Positions 28,159-38,690 of a stretch of DNA of 64,000 nt are shown here, one piece after another. The translations under genes were made by a program, and so were the position numbers. Source of the DNA: Stieleria neptunia (lineage in GTDB: Bacteria > Planctomycetota > Planctomycetia > Pirellulales > Pirellulaceae); assembly GCF_007754155.1 (NCBI RefSeq), contig NZ_CP037423.1:9978938-10042937 (forward strand). The letters run 5' to 3'. Numbering within the stretch: the first letter of the stretch is position 1; the number at the start of each line of letters is the position of its first letter. The notes beneath the pieces are model-generated. The model was not told where the DNA came from. It saw only the letters and a program-made list of their open reading frames with translations, and searched no databases.

Positions 28159-29094
28159 TTAGACGACGTTTTTGGCGATCCAATCGCGACCGAGCAGCCA
28201 GACGAGCAAGCCTTTCTGGGCATGCATCCGGTTTCCGGCCTGACGGACGATGACGCTTTGATCCCCGTCGATCACTTCGTCGGTGATTTCTTCGCCACGA
28301 ACCGCCGGCAAACAATGCAGCACGCGGGCCGAGGAGGGGGCCGCGGCGAGCAGCGTCTTGTTGAGCTGGAAATCGGCAAAGGCCTGGCGACGGGCCACCA
28401 TCTCGGCCTCTTGCCCCATGCTGGTCCAGACATCGGTGTAGATGGCATCGGCCGTCTTCACCGCCGCGGCCGGGTCCCGCACGGATTCGATTTCCGCGTT
28501 CGGATAGGCCGCCCGCAGCTTTGCCATCCAATCCGAATCCATCTCGTAGCCATCGGGACAGGCCAACGTGAAACGCATCTTCAGCATGGCGCAGATCAAC
28601 GCCAGCGACTGCGCCACGTTGTTGCCATCGCCGACGAACACAAGATGTTTGCCGACGTAGGAGCCGAACACTTCCTCGATCGTCAGAATATCCGCCAGCG
28701 CCTGGCAGGGATGACAGAGATCGGTCAATCCGTTGATCACCGGCATCGCGTCGAAACTGGCCAGCAATTCCACTTTGGCGTGCTGTTTGGCGCGACAGAC
28801 GACGGCGTCGACGAATTGGCCGAGCACGTTGGTGAAGTCGGACGGTGCTTCACGTTTCCCCCAGCCGACATCGGAACCGAGAAACAGACTCTCGCCCCCC
28901 AGCTGCGCCATCCCGGCCTCGAAACTGACCCGCGTCCGCAAGCTGGGCTTTTCAAACAATAGCGCGATGACCTGGTTCTTCAAAATATTGGGCCGGTCAC
29001 CGGCAGCCAACTTTTTCTTGACGACACCGGCCGTCCGCAGAATCAGCTGCAAGTCGTCGGGACTGATATCGAACAGGGATAAAAAGTGTTGCAT
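28159..29094 (-). CDS. argF: Ornithine carbamoyltransferase
   Basis: This enzyme makes citrulline from ornithine and carbamoyl phosphate. The 311-aa protein has the carbamoyl phosphate loop [13 protein letters not shown] (Leu where E. coli has Thr in STRTR), HPCQALAD and the ornithine-binding [11 protein letters not shown]. It lies 59 bp downstream of argB on the same strand, so the two form an arginine-biosynthesis pair. No other arg gene is in the window. Confidence 0.95.
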   Translation of the reverse strand: MQHFLSLFDISPDDLQLILRTAGVVKKKLAAGDRPNILKNQVIALLFEKPSLRTRVSFEAGMAQLGGESLFLGSDVGWGKREAPSDFTNVLGQFVDAVVCRAKQHAKVELLASFDAMPVINGLTDLCHPCQALADILTIEEVFGSYVGKHLVFVGDGNNVAQSLALICAMLKMRFTLACPDGYEMDSDWMAKLRAAYPNAEIESVRDPAAAVKTADAIYTDVWTSMGQEAEMVARRQAFADFQLNKTLLAAAPSSARVLHCLPAVRGEEITDEVIDGDQSVIVRQAGNRMHAQKGLLVWLLGRDWIAKNVV

Positions 29095-29153
29095 GAGAAG
29101 AACGACTCACTTGCCAGCGTGATGAGAAATGTGCCTGAACACGACAAGGTTAG

Positions 29154-30017
29154 TTACTTGTAGATTTCGGTGCCGACGCCTTCGGAGGTGTAGATTTCCA
29201 ACAGCAACGAATGTCGCAGTCGACCGTCGACGATGTGCACCTTGCCGACGCCCCGTCCGAGTGTTTCCAAACAGGCTTCGACTTTGGGAATCATACCCGA
29301 GGCGATGTGACCGGAGTCAATCAGCGCGCGGGCTTCGGTCTCGCTCAGCGAGTGAATGATCGTGTCGGGATCATCCTTGTCCATGCGAACGCCGTTGACG
29401 TCGGACAGGAAGACCAGCTTTTCGGCACCGAGCGCCTGGGCGACCGCCATCGCCGCGGTGTCCGCGTTGACGTTGTAACAACGCCCATCTTTGCCTTCAC
29501 AAAAACTGGGGATCACGGGGACCTGGTCGGTGTACAACAGCCCTTCGATGACGCTGCGATCGACTTCGGTCACCTGGCCGACGTGCCCCAAGTCTTCTCC
29601 GCTGTCCAAATGCAACTGCTCTCCGAACAGCACGTTGGTGCTGTGCACGGACAGATTCATCGCCCGGCCGCCGAGCCGTTCGATCTCGTCGGTTAAAAAC
29701 TGATTGACCTCACCTGCCAACACCCGCCGCACGACCTCCAACGTCGCATCGTCGGTGTAGCGCCGGCCGTGGATGAATTTTGGCTCCACGTTCGATTCGG
29801 CCAACGCCCGGTTGATCGCTTTCCCACCGCCGTGAACCACCACGGGTTTCATCCCCACCGTTTCCATAAAGATCACATCCAACAGGATGTGCATCAACGC
29901 GTTCTCGTCGTCCAGCACGCTGCCGCCGAGCTTGATGACGGTGGTCTTGCCGCGGAACCTGCGGATCCATCCCATCGCTTCGATGAGGGTGTCAGCTTTG
30001 GCGATCGCTTCTTGCAC
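29154..30017 (-). CDS. argB: Acetylglutamate kinase
   Basis: This enzyme phosphorylates N-acetylglutamate. [17 protein letters not shown] carries the N-terminal glycine loop, [14 protein letters not shown] the second loop and [16 protein letters not shown] the substrate site. The GTG at 30017 (starting [17 protein letters not shown]) is preferred because GGAG lies 8 nt upstream and the length then fits the family (287 aa); a GTG at 30056 is the alternative. The N-terminal helix seen here is typical of arginine-sensitive forms, but feedback control is not proven. Confidence 0.93.
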   Translation of the reverse strand: MQEAIAKADTLIEAMGWIRRFRGKTTVIKLGGSVLDDENALMHILLDVIFMETVGMKPVVVHGGGKAINRALAESNVEPKFIHGRRYTDDATLEVVRRVLAGEVNQFLTDEIERLGGRAMNLSVHSTNVLFGEQLHLDSGEDLGHVGQVTEVDRSVIEGLLYTDQVPVIPSFCEGKDGRCYNVNADTAAMAVAQALGAEKLVFLSDVNGVRMDKDDPDTIIHSLSETEARALIDSGHIASGMIPKVEACLETLGRGVGKVHIVDGRLRHSLLLEIYTSEGVGTEIYK

Positions 30018-30209
30018 GCGGGAGACTCCAAACCGTGAGAAGGTTAAACTGTGCACGTCGAAATGGGCAAAACGAAAAACGGACCATGCTAGGTGCCCGC
30101 CCGATGGGGGTCAATTGCGGGCCGGCCCGCTGGGCCCAGGTATCCGAAAAGATCCGCGGCTGTAACTGAATCCCGCCCCCCCAGGGGCAATCACCGAAAA
30201 GAAATCGAG

Positions 30210-31016
30210 ATGAAGAAAGCGACTGTTGTAGTGATCGGCGGCGGACAAATGGGCCGCGCCTTGGTCGGCGGGATGCTGGCATCGGGCTTCGCCGCCGCCG
30301 AACAGATCACCATCGTGGACCCCAGCCCCGACAGCCGCCAGTGGTGGGCCAGCCAACACCCGACCGTCGGGTTCCGTGACAGGCTCGGTGGTGATGACGC
30401 CCAGGCCGACATTTTCTTGCTGGCGGTCAAGCCGCACCTGGTCCCGCAGGTGGCCGCCGAAATCGCCGGATTGGTGGACCAGACTAAACTGGTCATCTCG
30501 ATCGCCGCCGGGGTTTCCCTGCAAACCTTGTGCGAGCATGTCGGTCACGAGCGCGTCATCCGCGTGATGCCGAACACCCCCAGCCTGGTCGGCGCCGGGG
30601 CGAGTGCGTTTTGTGTGGGCCCGGGGGCGACGGAGGAAGATTGCCGGTGGATCGAACAGGCCTTGGCCGGTATCGGAACGGTCGCCCGCGTCGCCGAATC
30701 GCAAATGGACGCGGTCACCGGACTGAGTGGCTCCGGCCCGGCCTACATCTGCTTGGTGATCGAGGCCCTCGCCGACGGCGGCGTGCTGGCCGGGCTACCG
30801 AGACAGTTGGCGATGACCCTGGCCGCCCAAACCGTGATGGGCACCGCCAAGATGGTGATGGAATCCGGTCGCCACCCCGGAGAACTGAAAGACGCCGTCG
30901 CCAGCCCCGGCGGCACGACGATCGCCGCGCTGAAGGTGCTGGAAGAACGGGGACTGCGTGCGGCACTGATCAACGCCGTCGAAACAAGCGCGCGACGCAG
31001 CGGGGAGTTGGGTTAG
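30210..31016 (+). CDS. proC: Pyrroline-5-carboxylate reductase
   Basis: This enzyme makes proline from pyrroline-5-carboxylate with NAD(P)H. The start at 30210 (MKKATVVVIGGGQMG) gives 268 aa and puts the Rossmann Gly motif at the N-terminus as expected. MPNTPSLVGAGASAF and VTGLSGSGPAYICLV are conserved family stretches, and SPGGTTIAALKVLEERGLR is the C-terminal signature. It is divergent from argB. Confidence 0.95.
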   Translation: MKKATVVVIGGGQMGRALVGGMLASGFAAAEQITIVDPSPDSRQWWASQHPTVGFRDRLGGDDAQADIFLLAVKPHLVPQVAAEIAGLVDQTKLVISIAAGVSLQTLCEHVGHERVIRVMPNTPSLVGAGASAFCVGPGATEEDCRWIEQALAGIGTVARVAESQMDAVTGLSGSGPAYICLVIEALADGGVLAGLPRQLAMTLAAQTVMGTAKMVMESGRHPGELKDAVASPGGTTIAALKVLEERGLRAALINAVETSARRSGELG

Positions 31017-31167
31017 TTTCAGGTTTCAGGTTTCAGGTTTCATTGTTGCCCGATATTTTCTTGTCTGGCCATTCTTCGTCCGTCCACCAGTTTTCTGCCC
31101 TCCATTTTTCCGTCACTTGCCGGTCGCCAACTGACTTGGAACTTGAAACTCGAAACCTGAAACTTTT

Positions 31168-32463
31168 CTAAAGCTCCAAGAACAATCTCGCCGGATCTTC
31201 GATCACTTCTTTGATCGTTCTTAGGAACCCGACGGCTTCGCGGCCGTCGACGATGCGGTGATCGTAGGTCAGCGCGACGTACATCATCGGCCGGATTTCG
31301 ACTTTGCCATCGATCGCGACGGGCCGGTCTTGGATCGAATGCAGACCCAGGATCCCGCTTTGCGGCGGATTGACGATCGGGGTGCTGAGCAGCGAACCGT
31401 AGACGCCGCCGTTGCTGATGGTGAACGTGCCACCGATCAGGTCTTCGGCTTGCAGCCGGTTTTCGGTCGCCTGTTTGGCGAAATCGGCGATCGTCCACTC
31501 GATTTCGGCAAATGACAATCGTTCGGTGTTGCGGATGATCGGCACGACCAATCCTTTTCCGCCGCCGATGGCAACGCCGATGTCTTGGTAATTGCGGTAG
31601 ATCGCGCTGTCTTCACGGATCTCGGCGTTGACGGCCGGAAAACGCCGCAGTGCTTCGACGGCGGCTTTCGCAAAGAACGACATAAAACCCAGTTTGACGC
31701 CGTGCTTTTCCAAGAACGCGTCTTTGTATTTCTTGCGGAGACTCATCACCGGCTGCATGTCGATCTCGTTGAACGTCGTCAGCAGTGCGGCGGTTTGCTG
31801 GGCGTTGACCAGCCGCGAGGCGATGGTTCGGCGCAGCATGCTGAGCGGTTTGACCTCTTCGCTGCGGTCGGGCGCCCCGGTCATCAACGTGCTGGTCGGC
31901 TTGGACGGTGCGGTGACGCCTGTCGAGGCGGCGGGTTTGCCGGCCGGTGCTGCGGCGGGCGATTCCTTAGCCGGTTGGGACGCCGGCTTCGCCCCGCCCG
32001 ATTCGAGATACTTCTGCACGTCTTCTTTCAACAGCCGGCCGCCGGGTCCGCTGGCGGGGACGTCCGAGGCCGACAAACCGTTCTCGTCGAGCAGGCGTTG
32101 GGCGGCAGGCATCACGAAGCTGGCGGCCGATCCGCCCGCCCCGGTTCCAGCAGTGGAATCGGCTGACGCGGTGGCCGAGCCCGAGCCTGGGGACGCCGAT
32201 GCGTCTGAGTCGGGTTTTGGGGCGACACGGATTTTTGCGATCAGCTCGCCGATCTCGGCAAAATCCCCCTCCTGCTTGCTGATCCCTTCCAGAAATCCCG
32301 CCGCCGGGGCGGGCAGCTGGACCGATGCCTTCTCCGTCTCAATCTCCACCAAGTCTTCGCCCGAATCGACCCATTCGCCTTCGGACTTGATCCAAGCCCC
32401 CAATTGAACTTCGGTGATGGATTCGCCAACGGTCGGCACTTCAACGTCTACGATTTCGCTCAC
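31168..32463 (-). CDS. sucB: Dihydrolipoyllysine-residue succinyltransferase (2-oxoglutarate dehydrogenase E2)
   Basis: This is the E2 core of the 2-oxoglutarate dehydrogenase complex. A lipoyl domain ([14 protein letters not shown]; lipoyl-Lys in [10 protein letters not shown]) is joined by Ala/Pro linkers to an E3-binding domain ([20 protein letters not shown]) and a catalytic domain ending in [16 protein letters not shown] (His/Asp). The GTG at 32463 (VSEIVDVEV) was chosen; a TTG at 32481 is the alternative. No sucA or lpd gene is in the window. Confidence 0.92.
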   Translation of the reverse strand: MSEIVDVEVPTVGESITEVQLGAWIKSEGEWVDSGEDLVEIETEKASVQLPAPAAGFLEGISKQEGDFAEIGELIAKIRVAPKPDSDASASPGSGSATASADSTAGTGAGGSAASFVMPAAQRLLDENGLSASDVPASGPGGRLLKEDVQKYLESGGAKPASQPAKESPAAAPAGKPAASTGVTAPSKPTSTLMTGAPDRSEEVKPLSMLRRTIASRLVNAQQTAALLTTFNEIDMQPVMSLRKKYKDAFLEKHGVKLGFMSFFAKAAVEALRRFPAVNAEIREDSAIYRNYQDIGVAIGGGKGLVVPIIRNTERLSFAEIEWTIADFAKQATENRLQAEDLIGGTFTISNGGVYGSLLSTPIVNPPQSGILGLHSIQDRPVAIDGKVEIRPMMYVALTYDHRIVDGREAVGFLRTIKEVIEDPARLFLEL

Positions 32464-32575
32464 GGCTTCCGGATGTCCCAATCAAAGATGAAGATCGAAT
32501 TTTTCCCGTCAAACGCGGGCATCGTCACAGGATAGCGGGCGAATGCCAAGGTGTCATCGACGGAAACCGGCCCAA

Positions 32576-35500
32576 TTACGTTCTCAGCATCCGGATCAGA
32601 TCGTCGTTGGACAGTTTGGCGGCGGCCTCGGTCCCGGCCATCACGCCGGCGACGAGATCGCGTTTGGATTCGTGCAGCGCCAAGATTTCCTCTTCGATCG
32701 TCCCCCGGGCGACGATCCGGTAGACCATCACCGGTTTGTCTTGCCCCATCCGGTGGGCCCGGTCGGTCGCCTGGTCTTCCACCGCCGGATTCCACCAGGG
32801 ATCCATGTGGATGACGTAGTCGGCGGCGGTCAGATTCAAACCGGTTCCGCCGGCTTTGAGCGAAATCAGGAAGACGTCGGCGGTGCCGGTTTGGAACTCG
32901 TCGACGGCCACCTGCCGCGCCTTGGCGGGCGTCGACCCGTCCAGGTACTGGTATGTGAACCCACGCTCATCGAGGGCCTTGCGGATCAGAGCCAGATGCT
33001 CGGTGAACTGGCTGAACACGAGCGCCCGGTGCCCTTCTTCGCGGAGACTGTCCAAGGTTTCACAGAGCTGATCGAGCTTGGCCGACGAATCGGTCCACTG
33101 CTTGTTGACCAAACCGGCGTGGCAGGCGATTTGCCGCAGCCGTGTCATCAGCGCCAAAATCTTGAACCGTTGGTCTTTGATGTCCGGCAGGGCTTCCAGG
33201 GTTTCAATTTCGCCGATCGCCGCCAAACGCACCTTCTCGTACTCGGCGCGCTCGGCCGGACTCAGATCGACATACAGGTTCATTTCGGTGCGGGGCGGCA
33301 ATTCGGTCAACACCTCGGACTTGGTGCGGCGGAGCACGAAGGGCTGCAACCGCTCGGCGAGCGCGTGGCGCGCCGACTCGCTGCCTTCCTTTTCGATCGG
33401 CCCGGCGAACCGCTTGCGAAACTGTTCCCAACCGCCGAAGACGCCGGGCGAAACGACGTGGAACAGACTCCACAATTCACCGAGGTGGTTTTCCACCGGC
33501 GTTCCGGTCAGCGCGACCGTCCAGTCGGCATCGATCCCGGCGATCGCCTTGCTGGTCTTGCTGCGGCTGTTCTTGATCGCCTGGGCCTCGTCCAACACCA
33601 GCGTCGACCACGACACGCCGGCGAGCGCCTCGGCATCGCGCAAGGCCAGACCGTAGCTGCAGACCACCAGCGACCGGGGCCCGACCGTCGGCAAAAATTC
33701 GCCGCGCTCGGTTTCGCGATACAGGTGGACGTCCAGGTCGGGGGCAAACCGTTCGGCCTCACGCTGCCAATTGAACCCGACACTGGTCGGCGCGATCACC
33801 AGCGCCGGTCCGTCGGCGGATCGATCCAGCAAGACGGCAAGCGTTTGCAGCGTTTTGCCCAGCCCCATGTCGTCGGCCAAGATGCCGCCGACACCCCACT
33901 CGGCCAACTTCCGCAACCACTTGAAACCGTCGACCTGGTAATCGCGTAAATCGGCATCCAGATTTTTCGGCACGCGCGGATCCAGCTTCTCCGCCTTGGC
34001 CAATCGTTTGATGCACTTTTCCCAAGCCCGGCTGGCTTTGACGGCGACGTCGGAATCGACCAATTCACGAATCGCGGGAGCCGCCGTCGCATCCAGCTTC
34101 AGCGTGTTGCGATCCTTGTGCGTCGCGTCCTGCAATCGTTTCAGTCGCTTCCGCAACCCTTCGGAAATCCGGGCCCATTGCCCATCGGCCAATTTGATGT
34201 AATCGCCGACGCCGCCTTGATCGTCCGCCGGCAGCCCGTTGATCAGATCCGCCAACGGCATCGAGTGCTCGCCGAACGTGCATTCCCCGGAGACGCCGAA
34301 CCAATTGCGTTTGTTGGTGATGTCGACCTTGACGTTGCTGCTGGACAAATTTCCGAGCACCGAGACCGGTTTTTCGCCGGTGCGATCCCACAACACCTCA
34401 ACGCCACTTTCGGGTGACTGCAGGTCTTCGATCAGACGCAGCGCGTCGCCGAAGTCATCGATCGTTCCGAACCAATTCTCGCGGTCCACCGACAGACGCC
34501 AGCGTTTGAGCAACCGATCGATTTGCCCGGACTCTCGAGTGACCGAGCGGGCCAATTGCCGCTTCTTGCCCTCGCGCTCGGTCGCCACCACCATCGGCCC
34601 GGCCAGCGGTCGACGCAACACGCCGGCGGCGTCGCGGACGCGGAGCCCGAAATCGAGCCTGCCGTCGGCTCGACTGCGAAGCAAAATCGCCGCACGGGCG
34701 TCCACAAAGCTGACCGGGCCTGCCACCGAAGGCGGTAACAGAATGGAGATCTGTTTTTGAAGTTTGGCCAACGGCTCCAGCAGGTCCTCGAGACGGTCCA
34801 ACGCGACCGGGGGCAATTGGCAAAGCGAACGAATCAACTCGGCTTCCTGCGACGTCGCCTTGCCGACCAAGATCTCGTCGGCGTCCAGGTCGATTCGCAA
34901 AAACGATTCGCGCGACGCGATCACTTTGGAATAGATCTTTGATCCGTCTTCATTGGAAAACAGGACGCGGTGGCTGTCCTTGGACGTCCCGACGGCAAGG
35001 TAATTGGGATACTCTCGGATCGCGATCGGATCCGAATCCCAGGCCACATTGTCCTGCCCCACCAGTTGCTCGATCGCTTCGATCGCGTCCAACTGGTAGC
35101 TGGAGTCGCCGTAGTAATACCGCTCGGCACGCTCGATCTTGGCGACCACCGCCAGATCCGCGTCCGTCAACGGAAGGGAACGATCCGTCAACAGCTTATC
35201 GAGACGGATCTTCTTGCCCTTGGTGAACCCACCGCCACGTTTCTTTTTTTGCTGCAACAGCGGTCGGACCGACAGATAGCCACCGCTGCTCTCGGTGAAA
35301 TCCCAGAGGATGCGGCGCGGCACGTTCTCCGCCAACGGCGGAAGCAGATCGTCATCTTCGTCGGCGACATCGGAGAACAGATCGCTTTGCTCGGCCGCAA
35401 TTCGATTCAGCTCGGCGATCGCGAGGGTGGACGGGTCGAGCGAATAGGCGTCGCGCGGCGGCGTCCCCGACTCCAGCACGCCTTGCGCGATCCGCGACCG

Positions 35501-35953
35501 CAAGGGTTGGTTGTGCTGCAATTGTGCGAGCGCGTGCGTCACAAATTGATAGCAGTGCAAGCAGGGTTCGAATCCGCCCGATGCGGGGCAATCACAACCC
35601 GCCGGCGCCGACTCCGCGTCCACGGTCAAGTAGACGTTGTGACGGACTCCATCGAGTGACCACGTTCCCTGCATTTCCCCGCAACGATAAATCCTTTCGA
35701 TGTGGATTTTGGCCGGCAGCGTCCCGTTGGTCCGCTGGCGAGCTTGCTCGGACCTCATCTGGTGGGGAAAGCTTTCCAACAGCTCTCGGATCGCGACAAA
35801 CCAAGCGTTGACGTCCTGGCAGTCAAACTCGGGTTCATCGAACCAGTCCTCCTCGTCATCGATCAAGGACTGCAACCCGAGCAAGCTGTTTTGGTTCTTT
35901 GCTTGCGAGAGGACTTTGCGAAGCTTGTCGATTTGGATTTTCGATCGCGACAC
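32576..35953 (-). CDS. SWIM-domain SNF2-family helicase
   Basis: The 1125-aa protein starts with a SWIM zinc finger (CDCPASGGFEPCLHC, ~120-134). The central region (~250-640) is like bacterial SNF2-associated domains. The helicase core has Walker A LADDMGLGKTLQTLAVL (~675), the DExx box LDEAQAIKN, and helicase_C motifs YLDGSTPAKARQ and ISLKAGGTGLNLTAADYV plus DRAHRMGQ. It is a RapA/Snf2-like ATP-dependent DNA or RNA polymerase remodeller, cytoplasmic. Not linked to its neighbours by function; 45 bp downstream of the ABC permease gene. Confidence 0.94.
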   Translation of the reverse strand: MSRSKIQIDKLRKVLSQAKNQNSLLGLQSLIDDEEDWFDEPEFDCQDVNAWFVAIRELLESFPHQMRSEQARQRTNGTLPAKIHIERIYRCGEMQGTWSLDGVRHNVYLTVDAESAPAGCDCPASGGFEPCLHCYQFVTHALAQLQHNQPLRSRIAQGVLESGTPPRDAYSLDPSTLAIAELNRIAAEQSDLFSDVADEDDDLLPPLAENVPRRILWDFTESSGGYLSVRPLLQQKKKRGGGFTKGKKIRLDKLLTDRSLPLTDADLAVVAKIERAERYYYGDSSYQLDAIEAIEQLVGQDNVAWDSDPIAIREYPNYLAVGTSKDSHRVLFSNEDGSKIYSKVIASRESFLRIDLDADEILVGKATSQEAELIRSLCQLPPVALDRLEDLLEPLAKLQKQISILLPPSVAGPVSFVDARAAILLRSRADGRLDFGLRVRDAAGVLRRPLAGPMVVATEREGKKRQLARSVTRESGQIDRLLKRWRLSVDRENWFGTIDDFGDALRLIEDLQSPESGVEVLWDRTGEKPVSVLGNLSSSNVKVDITNKRNWFGVSGECTFGEHSMPLADLINGLPADDQGGVGDYIKLADGQWARISEGLRKRLKRLQDATHKDRNTLKLDATAAPAIRELVDSDVAVKASRAWEKCIKRLAKAEKLDPRVPKNLDADLRDYQVDGFKWLRKLAEWGVGGILADDMGLGKTLQTLAVLLDRSADGPALVIAPTSVGFNWQREAERFAPDLDVHLYRETERGEFLPTVGPRSLVVCSYGLALRDAEALAGVSWSTLVLDEAQAIKNSRSKTSKAIAGIDADWTVALTGTPVENHLGELWSLFHVVSPGVFGGWEQFRKRFAGPIEKEGSESARHALAERLQPFVLRRTKSEVLTELPPRTEMNLYVDLSPAERAEYEKVRLAAIGEIETLEALPDIKDQRFKILALMTRLRQIACHAGLVNKQWTDSSAKLDQLCETLDSLREEGHRALVFSQFTEHLALIRKALDERGFTYQYLDGSTPAKARQVAVDEFQTGTADVFLISLKAGGTGLNLTAADYVIHMDPWWNPAVEDQATDRAHRMGQDKPVMVYRIVARGTIEEEILALHESKRDLVAGVMAGTEAAAKLSNDDLIRMLRT

Positions 35954-35998
35954 CGGGAACTCCGTTTCGAATGGTTTTGTGGTCGACGCCGAATCAAT

Positions 35999-37708
35999 CT
36001 AACGTCCGCCACCGCTTTGGACGAGTTGGTTTTCCGACTCGTCCGCCAAATCCTGCTTGACACGCAACGGGACTGCGATTTTCCGCAGCCGGAACTCGCG
36101 AAACAGCGGAATCAAATTGATCGCCAAAACTCCCGCACCGACCGCCAGGATCAACATCGCGACTTCCGCCGGCAGCCCCCGTGAGCTAAAGGCTTCGTTC
36201 CAAGTCCACATCCAATTGCTCGCGTGCAAGGCGGAGTAGTTGAACGAGACACGGCCTTGGATCGCCACATCGATAATCGCCGGCACGATCACGCCTAAAA
36301 AGTAAGCGACCAAGGCGGCAATCAATGGGGCGGCGAAGGAGGGCCCGAATCGCTTCAAAAAAGGCATCGAAAGCAAACGAATGATGCCCAGATAACCGAG
36401 CAGATAGCCCATCATCATCGCGGCAAAAATCGGCGGCGGCGTGTCGACACTCGTCCCCCCGGCGATGCCCGTCCGGACACCAAACACACCCACCGCGGCC
36501 AACACCACCAGACCCGCCACGCCCGTGGCGACGACAAACATGAATCCGGTCCCCGGCCCGGGCATCCACCACGTGAACAGCATCCGAGTCCCGTAGGTGG
36601 CCGGCAATCCACGCCGCACGCGGGGGCTCAGATCCGACGCTTCGCCGCACATGAACATCCCGACCACCAGCCAAAAAATCCCCAGGTACAGCAGCCCGTC
36701 ATTGATCCATTCAAAATCGCCGCTCGCCCAGGCGGTGTAGGCCATTGTCACCACCCAGATCGCCTGTTGGAAAAACAAGATCGCGCGCAACCGGGTCGAG
36801 CGATTCTCCGTGACCGGCGCGATCCGGGCCGCCGCCGCGCCCACAAACAGCACGACGAACGACGCCGCGACGGTGAACCACGCCAGAAACCCGAACCAAG
36901 TCCCACTCCATTGCTCGGGTAACACCAGTGAGAAAACAAAACCGCAACACGTGAACTCCACCACCACGATGAACGCGACCAAGCCGACCAGCAGAAACGT
37001 TTGTAGCGTCCGACCCTTGGCCAGCGTCGACAGCACCAGGGCGAGCGCGGTCAGCACCATCGCCGTGATAAAGATGATCGCGACGACCAAGATGATGGTC
37101 AGCAACCCGATCCCACGGAGCAGGTAGCAAAACGCCAAACAGGGCACGATCGCGGAAAAGTAAATCAGCATCTGCAGCACGGCGCTGTTCATTTTCCCCG
37201 ACACGATCCGCCAGGCCGTCAAGCGTGTGATCGCCAACATCTCGTACGTCCCTTCATCCAGCTCCGCGGCCAAGGACCGAAACGCCACCAAGGGCACGAA
37301 GGCGAACATCGAAACCGACAAGATCATGAAGTAGCCGATCATCATCGATTCACCGGTCGGGATGTAATACACATCCGGCGCGTTGAACACGATCCCCATG
37401 ATCGTCCAGACGCATGACGCGGCCAGCAAACAAAAAAACGTGATCAGGAACTGCTTGCTCTTGAGCGACTGCCGGGCCTCCTTGACCAAGATCGGGTTCA
37501 ACAGACTCGTCAACCGATCGGTCGCCCGATCCACCCCGCCCCAAAAACCGCTCGCGTCGGGATCCAGCGCCAGTGCCGGATAGGGAATCGCTTGGCCACC
37601 GCCGCCGAGTGAAAGCTCGGCAACCGCTGGCGCCGCTTGGTCGGCCGCCGGTCTGGGATCGCCGTCGGCGCCGTCCCCAGCAGGTCTCGATGCACCTGGA
37701 TCGCTCAT
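35999..37708 (-). CDS. ABC-2 type transporter permease
   Basis: The 569-aa protein has about a dozen hydrophobic segments (FLITFFCLLAASCVWTIMGI, ILVVAIIFITAMVLTALAL and others), an N-terminal Pro/Ala-rich cytoplasmic stretch and no signal peptide. Its start overlaps the stop of the ATPase gene by 4 nt (ATGA), so they are coupled. It is the membrane partner of the ABC ATPase and resembles GldF-like exporters. The substrate is unknown. Confidence 0.88.
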   Translation of the reverse strand: MSDPGASRPAGDGADGDPRPAADQAAPAVAELSLGGGGQAIPYPALALDPDASGFWGGVDRATDRLTSLLNPILVKEARQSLKSKQFLITFFCLLAASCVWTIMGIVFNAPDVYYIPTGESMMIGYFMILSVSMFAFVPLVAFRSLAAELDEGTYEMLAITRLTAWRIVSGKMNSAVLQMLIYFSAIVPCLAFCYLLRGIGLLTIILVVAIIFITAMVLTALALVLSTLAKGRTLQTFLLVGLVAFIVVVEFTCCGFVFSLVLPEQWSGTWFGFLAWFTVAASFVVLFVGAAAARIAPVTENRSTRLRAILFFQQAIWVVTMAYTAWASGDFEWINDGLLYLGIFWLVVGMFMCGEASDLSPRVRRGLPATYGTRMLFTWWMPGPGTGFMFVVATGVAGLVVLAAVGVFGVRTGIAGGTSVDTPPPIFAAMMMGYLLGYLGIIRLLSMPFLKRFGPSFAAPLIAALVAYFLGVIVPAIIDVAIQGRVSFNYSALHASNWMWTWNEAFSSRGLPAEVAMLILAVGAGVLAINLIPLFREFRLRKIAVPLRVKQDLADESENQLVQSGGGR

Positions 37709-38631
37709 TGCACGTTCCCCGCGGTGACCTTTAGGAACAGATCCTCCAACGATTCATCCACCACTCGGTATTCCAAAACGTTCACGCGGGCGTCGCAGAG
37801 ACGATGCAAGATCTCGATCTGGTGCTGTCGATTGCCGGCGACGCGAAACTGCAGCGTGCGATTGAGTTCCACGACATCGGACACTTGCTCACACTGCGCG
37901 AGGATCGTTTTGGCGGTCTCGGTTTCACCGTCGATGACGACGATCAAATCCAAATGCGTTTGCGAATTGCCTTTTAGACCCGCGACGGTGTCGTTGGCCA
38001 GCAACCGCCCCTGCTCGATGATGCCGACTCGATCGCACATCTCGGCCAACTCGCTCAAGATATGGCTGCTGATCAAAATCGTCTTGCCATCGGCGGCCAG
38101 CGATCGAATGATCTGCCGCAATTCGATCCGAGCCCGCGGGTCCAGCCCGGCGGCGGGTTCATCCAGGATCAGCACCGAGGGGTCATGGATCAGGGCGCGA
38201 CCGAGACAGAGACGCTGGCGCATTCCTTTGCTGAGGCCGGTGATCGGTTTTTCGGCCATCGAACGCAGGCCCGTGAAGTCCATCACCCAGCGGATCCGCC
38301 GCGTCCGCTCGCGTCCGACCAGCCCGTTGGAACGCGCAAAGAAATCCAGGTACTCGGCACAATTCGTGTCGCTGTACGAACCGAACGCGTCGGGCATGAA
38401 CCCCAGTCGCCGGCGGACACGGTCGGGATCGTTGACCGAGGACAGGCCTTCGATGAAGGCGTCGCCGGCGGTCGGCAATTCCAGCGTCGCCAGGATCCGC
38501 ATGCTGGTCGTTTTCCCCGCCCCGTTGGGACCGATATAGCCGAACACGCTGCCCCGCGGCACCATGAACGAAACGTGATCGACCGCGCGGGTGCTGCCGA
38601 ACAATCGCGTCACGTCTTGCAATTCGATCAT
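37705..38631 (-). CDS. ABC transporter ATP-binding protein, GldA-like
   Basis: The start at 38631 (MIELQDVTRLFG) gives 308 aa with AGGGA just upstream; a frame to 38724 would overlap the preceding gene by 34 nt. Walker A is GPNGAGKTTSMR, the signature is LSKGMRQRLCLGRAL and Walker B is LILDEPAAGLDP. The C-terminal ~80 residues are the extra domain usual in drug/Gld-type exporters. It works with the permease whose gene overlaps its end. Confidence 0.94.
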   Translation of the reverse strand: MIELQDVTRLFGSTRAVDHVSFMVPRGSVFGYIGPNGAGKTTSMRILATLELPTAGDAFIEGLSSVNDPDRVRRRLGFMPDAFGSYSDTNCAEYLDFFARSNGLVGRERTRRIRWVMDFTGLRSMAEKPITGLSKGMRQRLCLGRALIHDPSVLILDEPAAGLDPRARIELRQIIRSLAADGKTILISSHILSELAEMCDRVGIIEQGRLLANDTVAGLKGNSQTHLDLIVVIDGETETAKTILAQCEQVSDVVELNRTLQFRVAGNRQHQIEILHRLCDARVNVLEYRVVDESLEDLFLKVTAGNVQ

Positions 38632-38690
38632 CGGTCCCTGCCAGGGTGTCGGCGGGACAGATGTTGGCGGGACAGCGGTCTTCAACCCCG